A stretch of 15,151 nucleotides of DNA, from positions 1 through 15,151 of the forward strand of contig JAITQH010000106.1 in the NCBI GenBank assembly GCA_031288985.1. The letters are read 5' to 3'. Below are positions 1-7,762 of this stretch, in pieces (position 1 is the stretch's first letter; each line of letters opens with the position of its first letter). This DNA comes from Candidatus Methanoplasma sp. (GTDB lineage Archaea; Thermoplasmatota; Thermoplasmata; Methanomassiliicoccales; Methanomethylophilaceae). The position numbers and the translations under genes were made by a program. The notes below the pieces were generated by a model. It did no database searches. It was given only the letters and a program-made list of their open reading frames with translations, and was not told the DNA's origin.

Positions 1-196
1 CCACCTTTGAGGCGAAGTCGCTGTTCTTCTCGCCGAACACGATTACGTCGCGGTCGCTGAACTCTCTTTCATCTATGCCTAGTGCCTGTGTCGAGTCACT
101 GCTTATGTCCGACAGGTCGTTTCCATAGGGAACCAATGCTGTTATGAGCAGCACCACCAGCCCCATGGGGATTATTATTCCATAAATCTTTTTCAT
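1..196 (-). CDS. Partial gene for a small membrane-anchored or secreted protein, function unknown
   Basis: The reading frame opens with ATG at 196-194 and stays open to the window edge, giving 65 residues of an incomplete protein. The N-terminus is MKKIYGIIIPMG followed by a hydrophobic stretch to about residue 22, so it reads as an uncleaved signal anchor or a signal peptide. The visible part after it is acidic and polar (Asp, Ser, Glu rich), as expected for a domain outside the membrane. I do not recognise the family. An upstream ATG at 208-206 is out of frame and stops after three codons, so 196 is the likely start. A TATA-like element and a short inverted repeat lie just upstream. It is separated by about 600 bases from the glutamate synthase gene on the same strand, so it is probably transcribed on its own. 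Confidence 0.6.
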   Translation of the reverse strand, partial: MKKIYGIIIPMGLVVLLITALVPYGNDLSDISSDSTQALGIDEREFSDRDVIVFGEKNSDFASKV

Positions 197-207
197 AATG
201 TAATCAT

Positions 208-223
208 GTTGGATTTTTCCAAC
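208..223. repeat. Perfect 6-bp inverted repeat with 4-base loop before the partial gene
   Basis: GTTGGA at 208-213 and TCCAAC at 218-223 are exact reverse complements around TTTT. The repeat lies 11 to 27 bases upstream of the ATG at 196, inside the presumed leader or at the transcription start. It could be an operator or a short leader hairpin. The stem is only six pairs, so chance occurrence is not excluded. Confidence 0.35.
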
Positions 224-240
224 TTAGTTCCTCAATTCGA

Positions 241-247
241 CTATAAT
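241..247 (-). promoter_or_regulatory. Possible TATA box for the partial membrane-protein gene
   Basis: On the minus strand this reads ATTATAG in an AT-rich stretch. Transcription starting about 25 bases downstream would begin near 218 and leave a leader of roughly 20 bases before the ATG at 196. There is no clear Shine-Dalgarno site in that leader. This is a weak call made from position and composition only. Confidence 0.3.
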
Positions 248-791
248 CACATTTGTTGTCTGATTTGCAACCGGATTCATTTCCTGATGAACCGATAATA
301 GCACGCATGAGCAGGATGTCTGTCTCAGATAATATTACCACTGCGCACTCAAAGAAACTCTTCTTGTGACATAGTAAAGGTGATAAGGAACATGTTTTCA
401 CTCCAACATGCATCCAACTACACACTAATAGTATTTGTATAGTTGCTTTGGGGGGTGTGTGTTCAGAGGCTCTGCCGTGCTTTTCGCCTTAATCTTCAAA
501 TATACAGTTGCGGGCAATGTTGCGGTTTGTGATTGATTTTGAATGTTTGTATCTCCACCCATCCTGCGTCTCGTATACTGACGCATATTGCGACAGGTAT
601 AGTACTTGCGGTTGCGGAAACATAATGGTCGATGCATGCGCGGCCGAGACGGGAAGTACGAGACAGTTAGCTTTGCAGGAAATACGACCGCATGGCCAGG
701 TGCGGTATCGGGGCCGTCGTCGAACAGATCGAGAAACTTAACTCTCCGGATTGTATAGATTGCATACCGATTCGCCTCCGCGAGGGGCGCG

Positions 792-3700
792 TCAGCCCTT
801 CGCAACGCCCTTGTCCAACAGCCTCTTGTATCCTATCGGCATGACCTTGAGGAATCTGCCCACGCTGCGATTCCAGTCTTCCAGCATCTCGGACGCCGTC
901 GGGCTTCCGGTGTGTTCAACGTGGGACTCCAGGATCTTCCTGAGTTCTGCGCGGTCATCAGGAGAATCGACGAGCGAGAGCTCCACCATGTCCATGTTGC
1001 AATGTCTGTCGAAATCCCCGCGGTCGTTGAGAACGTACGCTATCCCTGCGGACATCCCGGCCGCGAAGTTCCTTCCGGCCTCTCCCAGGACGACCACGCG
1101 CCCTCCGGTCATGTATTCGCAGCAGTGGTCTCCCACTCCCTCCGCCACGGCCGTGGCGCCGGAGTTCCTGACGCAGAACCTCTCCCCCACCTTCCCTGAT
1201 ATGTAGACCTCTCCCGAAGTGGCCCCATAGAGTATGGTGTTGCCGGCTATGACGTTCCCATTGGGCACGTGCGTCTCGTGGAACACCGCTATCTTTCCGC
1301 CGGACAGACCTTTTCCCACGTAGTCGTTAGCCTGGCCTTTCAGAATGAACGTCATGCCCGCCGAGAGGAACGCCCCAAAGCTCTGGCCGGCCGCCCCGTT
1401 GAACGTCACCGTTATCGCGCCGTCCTTCAGCTTCCCCTCCCTTCCCGCGATGGCGCCGGAAAGCATGGTCCCCACGGAACGGTCTATGTTGGATATGCCG
1501 TACTCCAGCTTCACCTCCGCACCCGCCTCCAGCGCGGCGGCCGCGTCGCGGATCATCCTCCTGTCCAGAATTTCCAGGGTCGTGTCGGGCTGTCCTTCGG
1601 CGCGCGTCCTCGTTCCGTCCCCTGCGATCTCCAACAGGGGGGATATATCGACTCCGCCCGCTTTCTTGCAGGACGTTTGTCTTCTGAGGATGAGGTCGGA
1701 TCTCCCGACCGCCTCTTCCAGAGTCCTGAATCCCATCTCCGACAGACGCCTTCTGACATCCTCGGCAATGAATCTCATGTAGTTCGCCAGATGCTCCGGG
1801 GAGCCTTTGTAGCGGGCGCGTTTCTCCGCGTCCTGGGTCGCTATCCCCACGGGGCACGCGTTGGTGTGGCATTTGCGGCACATGATGCATCCCAGCGCGA
1901 CCATGGGCGCCGTGGAGAATCCGTATTCCTCCGCGCCGAGGAGCGCCGCTATGATCACGTCCCTCCCGGTCTTCATCTGCCCGTCGGTCTGAATCCTGAC
2001 CCTGCCCCTGAGGCCGTTGGCCATCAGGGTCTGCTGCGTCTCCGCCAGCCCCAGCTCCCAAGGCAGCCCGGCGTATCTTATGGATGACAGCGGAGACGCT
2101 CCCGTGCCGCCGTCGGCTCCCGATATGAGTATGACGTCCGCGCCTGCCTTGGCGGCTCCGGCGGCCACCGTCCCCACTCCGGCCTCGGCCACGAGCTTGA
2201 CGCTCACCCGCGCCGTCGGGTTTATGCATTTCATATCGAATATCAGCTGTTTGAGATCCTCTATCGAATAGATATCGTGGTGAGGCGGCGGGGATATCAG
2301 GGTTATTCCGGGCATCGTGTGCCTGGTGGCGGCTATGACCTCGTCGACCTTGGGCCCCAACAGCTGCCCGCCCTCTCCGGGCTTGGCGCCCTGGGCGATC
2401 TTTATCTGTATCTCGTCGGCGTTCACAAGATACTGCGCCGTGACCCCGAATCTTCCGGACGCTATCTGCTTCACTTTGGATCTGCGGTCCCTGCCGTCCG
2501 GCAGGGGTTTGAATCTGACGGGATCCTCTCCGCCCTCCCCTGTGTTGCTCTGGCCGCCGATGCCGTTCATCGCCTCGGCCATGTCCTCGTGGGACTCCTT
2601 GCTTATGGCGCCGAAGGATATCCCCTCGGCAACGAACCTCTTCATTATCGATGCCGCGGACTCCACTTCGTCCAACGGGACCGCTCTTCCCTTCTTCACG
2701 TCCATCAGGCTTCGTATGAAGAACGACCCTCCGTCCACCGCTTCGGAGAACGCTTTGTACGATCCCTCGTCGTTCCCGCGTACGGCGGACTGCAGAAGCT
2801 TCACCGTCTCCGGATTCCAAGAGTGCCTCTCGCCGTCCTTTCTGTGGCCGTAGACCCCGGGATCCTCGGACATCGCGTCCTTTCCCGCGTAGGCGGCGAG
2901 GTGCGATGCGGCCGCCTCCCCGGCTATGTCTTCGAGAGACATCCCGCCTATGCGGGACGCCGTGCCGCCGAAGTATCTTGCGGCGACGCCCTTGTCTATG
3001 CCCACCGCCTCGAACAGGCAGGAGCCGCGGTACGACCGTATGGTGGCGATGCCCATCTTGGACATCACCTTGAGCATGCCCTTCTCGCATGCCCTGATGA
3101 AATTCTGCTCGGCGGTCTCCGCGTCCATCCTCGCCTTGTCGTCCTTTATTATTTCGGCTATCGCGGCGTACGCCATGTACGGGTTGACGACGTTGGCCCC
3201 GTACCCTATCAGGAGCGCAAAGTGCATCACCTCCCTGGGCTCTCCGGACTCAAGGATTATGCCGGTCTGCAGCCTTTTCTTCTTGGAGAGCAGATGCTGA
3301 TGCACCGCCGAGACCGCAAGAAGGGACGGTATCGCCGCGTGATCCGCGTCGATGGCGCGGTCGGACAGTATTATGTACGAGCCTCCGGAATCCACCGCCT
3401 CTTCCGCTCTGCGGCAGACGTCGTCGAGCGCCTTCTCCAGGCCGTTTGGCTCGGCGATCGGGAACACTGTTTCGATCTTCGCGGTTCCGAACCCCCTGTA
3501 TCTGAGATTCTCCAGAAGGTCCAGCTCGCGGTTCGTGATTATCGGATGGCGCACCTTGATTATGTTGCAGTGCTTCGGCGTCGGATCCAGGATGTTGTTG
3601 TTTATCGGGCCGATGTACCCCGTCACGGACATCACCAGCTCCTCCCGTATCGGATCTATCGGAGGGTTGGTGATCTGCGCGAACGATTGCCTGAAATAAT

Positions 3701-5213
3701 TGAACAGGCGCTGCGGCCTGTCCGAGAGTATCGCCAACGGTATGTCGGATCCGGTGGATCCGATGGGCTCCTTGCCGTTCATCGCCATGGGTTCGATGAT
3801 CTTGGATATCTCTTCCCGATTGTATCCGAAAGCGGCGAACATCACGGCGGAGTCGGCGACGGAGCGCGTGACCTCCCTTCCGGAGGACACCTCGTCCAAC
3901 TCCACCCTGTTGCAGTTCAGCCAGTCCCTGTACGGGTACGCGGATGACAGCGAACTCTTGATCTCCCTGTCGTATATGACCTTCGCCTCGGCGGTGTCCA
4001 CGATCATCATCTTCCCGGGTCTGAGCCTCCCGGCCTCGCGGATCTCGGACTCGGGCGTCGGGATGACCCCGGCCTCGGAAGCCAGGATGAACAGGCCGTC
4101 GTTGGTTATCGTATATCTGGCGGGGCGCAGGCCGTTGCGGTCAAGCATCCCTCCCGCGAACCTGCCGTCGGTGAAAAGCACCGCCGCAGGCCCGTCCCAC
4201 GGCTCCATCAGGATGCTGTGGTACTCGTAATACGCCTTGAGGCTGTCGGGGATCGGGTTCTTGTTGTTCCATGACTCCGGGATCATGAGCGACAGCGCAT
4301 TGGGCATGGACTTGCCGGTCATCGTCAGGAACTCGAACACGTTGTCCAGGGACGCGCTGTCGCTCATGCCGTTCTGGATCACGGGGAACAGTTTGCCGAT
4401 GTCCGGGAGCAGCGGAGACTCCAGCACGCTCTCCCTTGCGCCCATCCAGGCGCGGTTGCCTTTGATCGTGTTTATCTCGCCGTTGTGGCAAAGCATTCTG
4501 AACGGCTGCGCCAGCTTCCACATGGGAAGCGTGTTGGTGCTGAATCTGGAGTGGACCATCGCCAGGGCCGATTTGAACGACGGGTCTGACAGATCTTTGT
4601 AATAGCTTCTTATCTGAGCGGGGGTGAGCATCCCCTTGTAGACTATGACCTTGCTTGACAGGCTGCAGATGTAAAAGTCCTCCGAAAGCGGCGGATCCAT
4701 GGCGGCTATGCGGTTGCTCGTCCTCTTCCTGACGCTGTACAGCTTGTGCTCCAGGACCTCCGGGCTGTCGTAGCTCGTCAGGAACACCTGCAGGATGTGC
4801 GGTTCCGTCTCCAAGGCCAGAGGCCCGGGGATCGAGTGGTCCACCGGGACGTCCCTCTCGGCTATGCAGGTCAGGCCGATGCTCCCGCATTCGCCGCGGA
4901 AGACGTCCATGCAGGCGCCGGCGGCCTTCCCGTCCTTTGGAAGGAATATCAGACCCGTGCCGTACCTGCCGCTCTCCGGCACCGGTATGCCGAGGCCCGC
5001 GATGAACTCGTGGGGGACCTGAAGAGTGATGCCCGTGCCGTCGCCGGTGCGGCCGTCGGCGTTCTCGGCGCCGCGGTGCTCCATGTTCTCCAGGATCCTG
5101 AGGCCGTATTCCACTATCCTGTGATCCTTGGCGCCGTCCGTGTTGACGGCAAGGCCCACTCCGCATGAGTCCTTCTCTTCTGCCGGGTCGTAAAGGCCCA
5201 CCGCTCCTCTCAT
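792..5213 (-). CDS. gltB: Glutamate synthase, large (alpha) subunit, GltB type
   Basis: The 1473-residue protein makes glutamate from glutamine and 2-oxoglutarate, the GOGAT half of ammonium assimilation. Domains are in the usual order. An N-terminal amidotransferase begins at the catalytic Cys17 in DSCGVG, after a short leader. A central domain covers about 455-760. The FMN-binding synthase domain covers about 800-1190, with GAISKESHEDMAEAMNG near 865. A 3Fe-4S site follows the spacing C-x5-C-x4-C at Cys1109, 1115 and 1120, and the C-terminal glycine-rich GXGXG domain ends the protein. The length fits bacterial GltB. Many archaea instead encode these domains as separate short proteins, so a full-length form suggests transfer. 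No small NADPH subunit (gltD) is in the window, so the electron donor may be ferredoxin or a subunit encoded elsewhere. The start at 5213 lies 15 bases after the glutamine synthetase stop, so the two genes form an operon. Confidence 0.95.
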   Translation of the reverse strand: MRGAVGLYDPAEEKDSCGVGLAVNTDGAKDHRIVEYGLRILENMEHRGAENADGRTGDGTGITLQVPHEFIAGLGIPVPESGRYGTGLIFLPKDGKAAGACMDVFRGECGSIGLTCIAERDVPVDHSIPGPLALETEPHILQVFLTSYDSPEVLEHKLYSVRKRTSNRIAAMDPPLSEDFYICSLSSKVIVYKGMLTPAQIRSYYKDLSDPSFKSALAMVHSRFSTNTLPMWKLAQPFRMLCHNGEINTIKGNRAWMGARESVLESPLLPDIGKLFPVIQNGMSDSASLDNVFEFLTMTGKSMPNALSLMIPESWNNKNPIPDSLKAYYEYHSILMEPWDGPAAVLFTDGRFAGGMLDRNGLRPARYTITNDGLFILASEAGVIPTPESEIREAGRLRPGKMMIVDTAEAKVIYDREIKSSLSSAYPYRDWLNCNRVELDEVSSGREVTRSVADSAVMFAAFGYNREEISKIIEPMAMNGKEPIGSTGSDIPLAILSDRPQRLFNYFRQSFAQITNPPIDPIREELVMSVTGYIGPINNNILDPTPKHCNIIKVRHPIITNRELDLLENLRYRGFGTAKIETVFPIAEPNGLEKALDDVCRRAEEAVDSGGSYIILSDRAIDADHAAIPSLLAVSAVHQHLLSKKKRLQTGIILESGEPREVMHFALLIGYGANVVNPYMAYAAIAEIIKDDKARMDAETAEQNFIRACEKGMLKVMSKMGIATIRSYRGSCLFEAVGIDKGVAARYFGGTASRIGGMSLEDIAGEAAASHLAAYAGKDAMSEDPGVYGHRKDGERHSWNPETVKLLQSAVRGNDEGSYKAFSEAVDGGSFFIRSLMDVKKGRAVPLDEVESAASIMKRFVAEGISFGAISKESHEDMAEAMNGIGGQSNTGEGGEDPVRFKPLPDGRDRRSKVKQIASGRFGVTAQYLVNADEIQIKIAQGAKPGEGGQLLGPKVDEVIAATRHTMPGITLISPPPHHDIYSIEDLKQLIFDMKCINPTARVSVKLVAEAGVGTVAAGAAKAGADVILISGADGGTGASPLSSIRYAGLPWELGLAETQQTLMANGLRGRVRIQTDGQMKTGRDVIIAALLGAEEYGFSTAPMVALGCIMCRKCHTNACPVGIATQDAEKRARYKGSPEHLANYMRFIAEDVRRRLSEMGFRTLEEAVGRSDLILRRQTSCKKAGGVDISPLLEIAGDGTRTRAEGQPDTTLEILDRRMIRDAAAALEAGAEVKLEYGISNIDRSVGTMLSGAIAGREGKLKDGAITVTFNGAAGQSFGAFLSAGMTFILKGQANDYVGKGLSGGKIAVFHETHVPNGNVIAGNTILYGATSGEVYISGKVGERFCVRNSGATAVAEGVGDHCCEYMTGGRVVVLGEAGRNFAAGMSAGIAYVLNDRGDFDRHCNMDMVELSLVDSPDDRAELRKILESHVEHTGSPTASEMLEDWNRSVGRFLKVMPIGYKRLLDKGVAKG

Positions 5214-5223
5214 CCGATCATTT

Positions 5224-5228
5224 TCCTT
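5224..5228 (-). promoter_or_regulatory. Ribosome binding site of the glutamate synthase gene
   Basis: AAGGA on the minus strand lies just after the glutamine synthetase stop (TGA at 5231-5229), ten bases before the ATG at 5213. Another ATG at 5221 is out of frame and reaches a stop that overlaps the real start as ATGA. The site supports 5213 as the start and translation from a shared messenger. Confidence 0.5.
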
Positions 5229-7409
5229 TCAACGGATGAAAAGGAGTTCCCTGTATTTAGGCAGGGGCCACATCTGATCGTCGACGATCATCTCAAGGGC
5301 ATCCAAATGCTGTCTTATCGCCTCGAGCTGCGGAACCACCTCGTCGTGGTATTTCAATGCCTTCTTGCGGCCTTCGCATTCCTCCAGCTTGTCGCAGAGG
5401 CTGTCCAGCTTGTCGGCGATCTTCTTTGCTTCGGAGGTGTGTTTGGCAATGTCCTTTATCCACTCAAGCTCGTCGGAGGCCAGCTGTTTGAACTCCTTTT
5501 CGGTGTACAGCGCCTTCAGCTTGGTGGCGTTGTCCAGCAGCAGGGACTGGTACCTTGCGGCCACGGGGATTATGTGGTTGTACGCCAGATCGCTGACGGT
5601 CCTCGCCTCGATCTCGATCTTTTTGGAGTACTCCTCCCACCGGACCTCGTTCCTTGCTTTGAGCTCCACTTCCGTGAGGACCTTCGTGTCCTTGTGTATC
5701 TTTATGGACTGAGACGAGGTGAACGCGTCTATCATCACCGGCACGGACGACTCCGTGTCCAGTCCGCGGCGCTTTGCCTCGGCCTTCCATTCGTCGGAGT
5801 AGCCGTTGCCGTCGAACACCACGTCCTTGGCGGCCCTGTATGTTTCGCGGGTCTCGTCGAGGACCGCCTGCTGCACGGAGGAGCCTGCGGCTATCCTCTT
5901 GTCGACGGCCTTCTTGTATTGCTTTAGCTGGTACGCAACGATGGTGTTCAGCACGGACAGCGGGGCGCCGCAGTTTGCGGACGATCCCACGGCCCTGAAC
6001 TCGAACCTGTTGCCTGTGAATGCGAACGGAGACGTCCTGTTCCTGTCCGTGTTGTCAACGAGCAGCTCGGGTATCTGAGATATTCCGAGGCTGTAGCCTT
6101 TCTTCGCGCCTATCTTCACCAGATCCTTGGTGTTGAGCAGCTCCTCGAAGGCGGCGCTGACCTGCTTTCCGAGGAATGAGGAGATGATCGCCGGCGGGGC
6201 CTCGTTGGCGCCAAGCCTGTGGGCGTTGGCCGCCGTCGCTATTGACGCCTTCAGCAGACCGTTGTTGTCATGGACCGCCTTCAGGACGTTGGCCATGAAC
6301 GTAAGGAATCTGAGATTGTCCTCGGGCGTCTTTCCGGGGGACATCAGGCCTATGCCGTCAGCCGTTCCGAGGGACCAGTTGCAGTGTTTGCCGGATCCGT
6401 TCACGCCGGCGAAGGGCTTCTCATGCAGTATCGCTTTGAACCCATGGCGCTCCGCCACCTTTCTCATCAGGGACATCACCAGAAGGTTGTGGTCCACCGC
6501 AAGGTTGACCTCTTCGTAGACGGGCGCGAGTTCGAACTGGTTCGGCGCGACCTCGTTGTGCCTGGTCTTGACGGGGATCCCCAGCAGGTACGCCTCGAAC
6601 TCCAGGTCCTTCATGAACTCCAGGACCCTTTGGGGTATGGCTCCGAAGTAGTGGTCCTCGAGCTGCTGATTCTTGGAGCTGCCGTGGCCGATCAGGGTGC
6701 GTTCCGACAGTATGAGGTCGGGGCGCTGGGCGTACAGGGCGGTGTCGATCAGGAAATACTCCTGCTCCCATCCGAGATACGATTGGACATCCGCGCCGCT
6801 TATGCCGAAATATTCAAGCACCTCGGATGTCGCCTTGGTGACGGCCGCCACGGATCTGAGAAGGGGGGTCTTGTAATCAAGCGCCTCCCCGGTGTATGAT
6901 ATGAACACCGTCGGCACGACCAGCGTGTCGCCGACGACGAAGGCGGGCGACGAAGGATCCCATGCGGTGTATCCTCTGGCCTCGAAGGTGTTTCTGAGCC
7001 CCCCGCTGGGGAACGACGACGCGTCCGGCTCCTGTTGGCACAGAAGATCGCCGCTGAAGTTCTCGACGGCCGACCCGCGGCCGTGGGGGTCTGTGAACGA
7101 ATCGTGCTTCTCCGCCGTTCCGCCCGTCAGAGGCTGGAACCAGTGGGTGTAATGGGTGGCGCCGAGATCCATCGCCCATCTCTTCATTCCCGCCGCGACG
7201 TGCTCCGCGACTGATTTGTCAAGGGTCGCTCCGCGCTCGATCGTCTCATAGATCTTGCGTCTGGTGGCTTCGGAGAGATATTTTCTCATGGCGTCCCTGT
7301 TGAACACCTTGCTTCCGTAATACACGGAGGTCTCCCCTGCGGGAGGGACCGCCTCCAAAGGAGTCCTGCGGACCGCTTCCTCCACTGCTTTGAATCTGCT
7401 GTTTGCCAT
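5229..7409 (-). CDS. glnN: Glutamine synthetase type III (GlnN family)
   Basis: The protein joins ammonium to glutamate using ATP, giving the glutamine used by the glutamate synthase encoded directly downstream. With the ATG at 7409 (MANSRFKAVEEA) it has 726 residues, the usual size for the type III family and far longer than type I (about 440-470). Type III hallmarks are present: GATHYTHWFQPLTG near 83-96 followed by TAEKHDSF; HNEVAPNQFE near 284-293; and EKPFAGVNGSGKHCNW near 330-345, with NRTSPFAFTGNRFEFRAVGS further on as the ATP and metal-binding part of the catalytic core. The C-terminal third is helical and charged. The frame stays open upstream to 7544, but those 45 residues are unlike the family, and a TATA-like box about 25 bases before 7409 suggests a leaderless messenger. 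Type III enzymes are mainly bacterial, so this gene may also be transferred. Confidence 0.95.
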   Translation of the reverse strand: MANSRFKAVEEAVRRTPLEAVPPAGETSVYYGSKVFNRDAMRKYLSEATRRKIYETIERGATLDKSVAEHVAAGMKRWAMDLGATHYTHWFQPLTGGTAEKHDSFTDPHGRGSAVENFSGDLLCQQEPDASSFPSGGLRNTFEARGYTAWDPSSPAFVVGDTLVVPTVFISYTGEALDYKTPLLRSVAAVTKATSEVLEYFGISGADVQSYLGWEQEYFLIDTALYAQRPDLILSERTLIGHGSSKNQQLEDHYFGAIPQRVLEFMKDLEFEAYLLGIPVKTRHNEVAPNQFELAPVYEEVNLAVDHNLLVMSLMRKVAERHGFKAILHEKPFAGVNGSGKHCNWSLGTADGIGLMSPGKTPEDNLRFLTFMANVLKAVHDNNGLLKASIATAANAHRLGANEAPPAIISSFLGKQVSAAFEELLNTKDLVKIGAKKGYSLGISQIPELLVDNTDRNRTSPFAFTGNRFEFRAVGSSANCGAPLSVLNTIVAYQLKQYKKAVDKRIAAGSSVQQAVLDETRETYRAAKDVVFDGNGYSDEWKAEAKRRGLDTESSVPVMIDAFTSSQSIKIHKDTKVLTEVELKARNEVRWEEYSKKIEIEARTVSDLAYNHIIPVAARYQSLLLDNATKLKALYTEKEFKQLASDELEWIKDIAKHTSEAKKIADKLDSLCDKLEECEGRKKALKYHDEVVPQLEAIRQHLDALEMIVDDQMWPLPKYRELLFIR

Positions 7410-7428
7410 GGGTCGGACAGCATTCAAC

Positions 7429-7439
7429 ATATTAATAAA
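7429..7439 (-). promoter_or_regulatory. TATA box of the glnN-gltB operon, leaderless arrangement
   Basis: The minus strand reads TTTATTAATAT centred near 7434, about 25 bases before the ATG at 7409. Archaeal transcription normally starts about 22-27 bases after the centre of the box, so the messenger would begin at or next to the ATG. There is no Shine-Dalgarno site between the two. This also decides the start codon against the ATGs further upstream. Confidence 0.55.
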
Positions 7440-7484
7440 GTTTTCTGGTTTTTCCAATGTTTGAGTGCGTATGATGTGCCTAAT

Positions 7485-7498
7485 TAGACAAATGTCTA
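7485..7498. promoter_or_regulatory. Palindrome upstream of the glutamine synthetase promoter, possible operator
   Basis: TAGACA at 7485-7490 and TGTCTA at 7493-7498 are exact inverted repeats around AA. The site lies about 46 bases upstream of the TATA box. Its position suits a regulator of the operon, but nothing in the window names the protein, and it does not match the palindrome near the nif-like promoter. Confidence 0.3.
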
Positions 7499-7762
7499 TC
7501 GAAATTCGTAAAAAAGATGCTGAATCCGTTAAGACCGGCTCCAATCGTCAGACGGAGGCCGCGCGTCCCGACGCGGAGTGTTTCGAATGGTTCGCATTAT
7601 CGCCGCGGTCGGATGCCGCAATATGAGTATATGCCGGCGCCGAGATTCAACGGATTCAATATTGCAATTAATTATGATGATTCATTGCATCAATTGAATG
7701 GGGAGAGCCGTTCAGGAAGCGGATGCCGTTGATCTCGGGCCGAAGGTGTTTGCGAACCCGCA

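Larger units (their letters stand above)
197..791. other. Gap of about 595 bases without a convincing gene
   Basis: This stretch lies between the stop of the glutamate synthase gene and the left-end membrane-protein gene. Short open frames exist on both strands (about 70 to 126 codons). Their translations are rich in Arg, Cys, His and Tyr, show no domain motif, and have no supported start. The part from about 200 to 600 is clearly more AT-rich than the neighbouring genes. Apart from the promoter-like element and inverted repeat near the left end I see nothing identifiable: no tRNA fold and no oligo-T terminator on the minus strand directly after the glutamate synthase stop. A decayed gene is possible but not shown. 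Confidence 0.5.
7410..7762. other. Intergenic region between the ATPase and glutamine synthetase genes
   Basis: I see no credible gene in these 353 bases; the open frames are short and Arg/Pro-rich without a motif. The region holds the glnN promoter and palindrome described separately. It also holds a run of six T on the minus strand (7515-7510) that could stop transcription from the ATPase gene. An AT-rich patch at 7644-7699 contains a direct repeat GATTCAA (7644-7650 and 7653-7659), an inverted pair ATTCAAT/ATTGAAT (7654-7660 and 7693-7699) and the palindrome ATTGCAAT (7661-7668). Their role is unknown. Confidence 0.4.

Noticed and set aside
775..791. Intrinsic terminator after glutamate synthase (CG-rich imperfect hairpin)
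   Set aside because: The stem is only four pairs before a bulge and no T-run follows on the minus strand.
204..805. Two minus-strand and one plus-strand short open frames in the left gap
   Set aside because: Odd composition (Cys, Arg, His and Tyr rich), no ribosome site or promoter at the right place, and no recognisable motif.
1327..3947. Long open frames overlapping the glutamate synthase gene on both strands (up to about 590 codons)
   Set aside because: Their translations are Arg, Gly and His-rich with no domain motif, and they overlap a clearly recognised gene; they are by-products of GC-rich codon use.
7410..7544. N-terminal extension of the glutamine synthetase
   Set aside because: The extra 45 residues do not fit the family and the segment contains the TATA-like box; ATG 7409 gives the usual family length.
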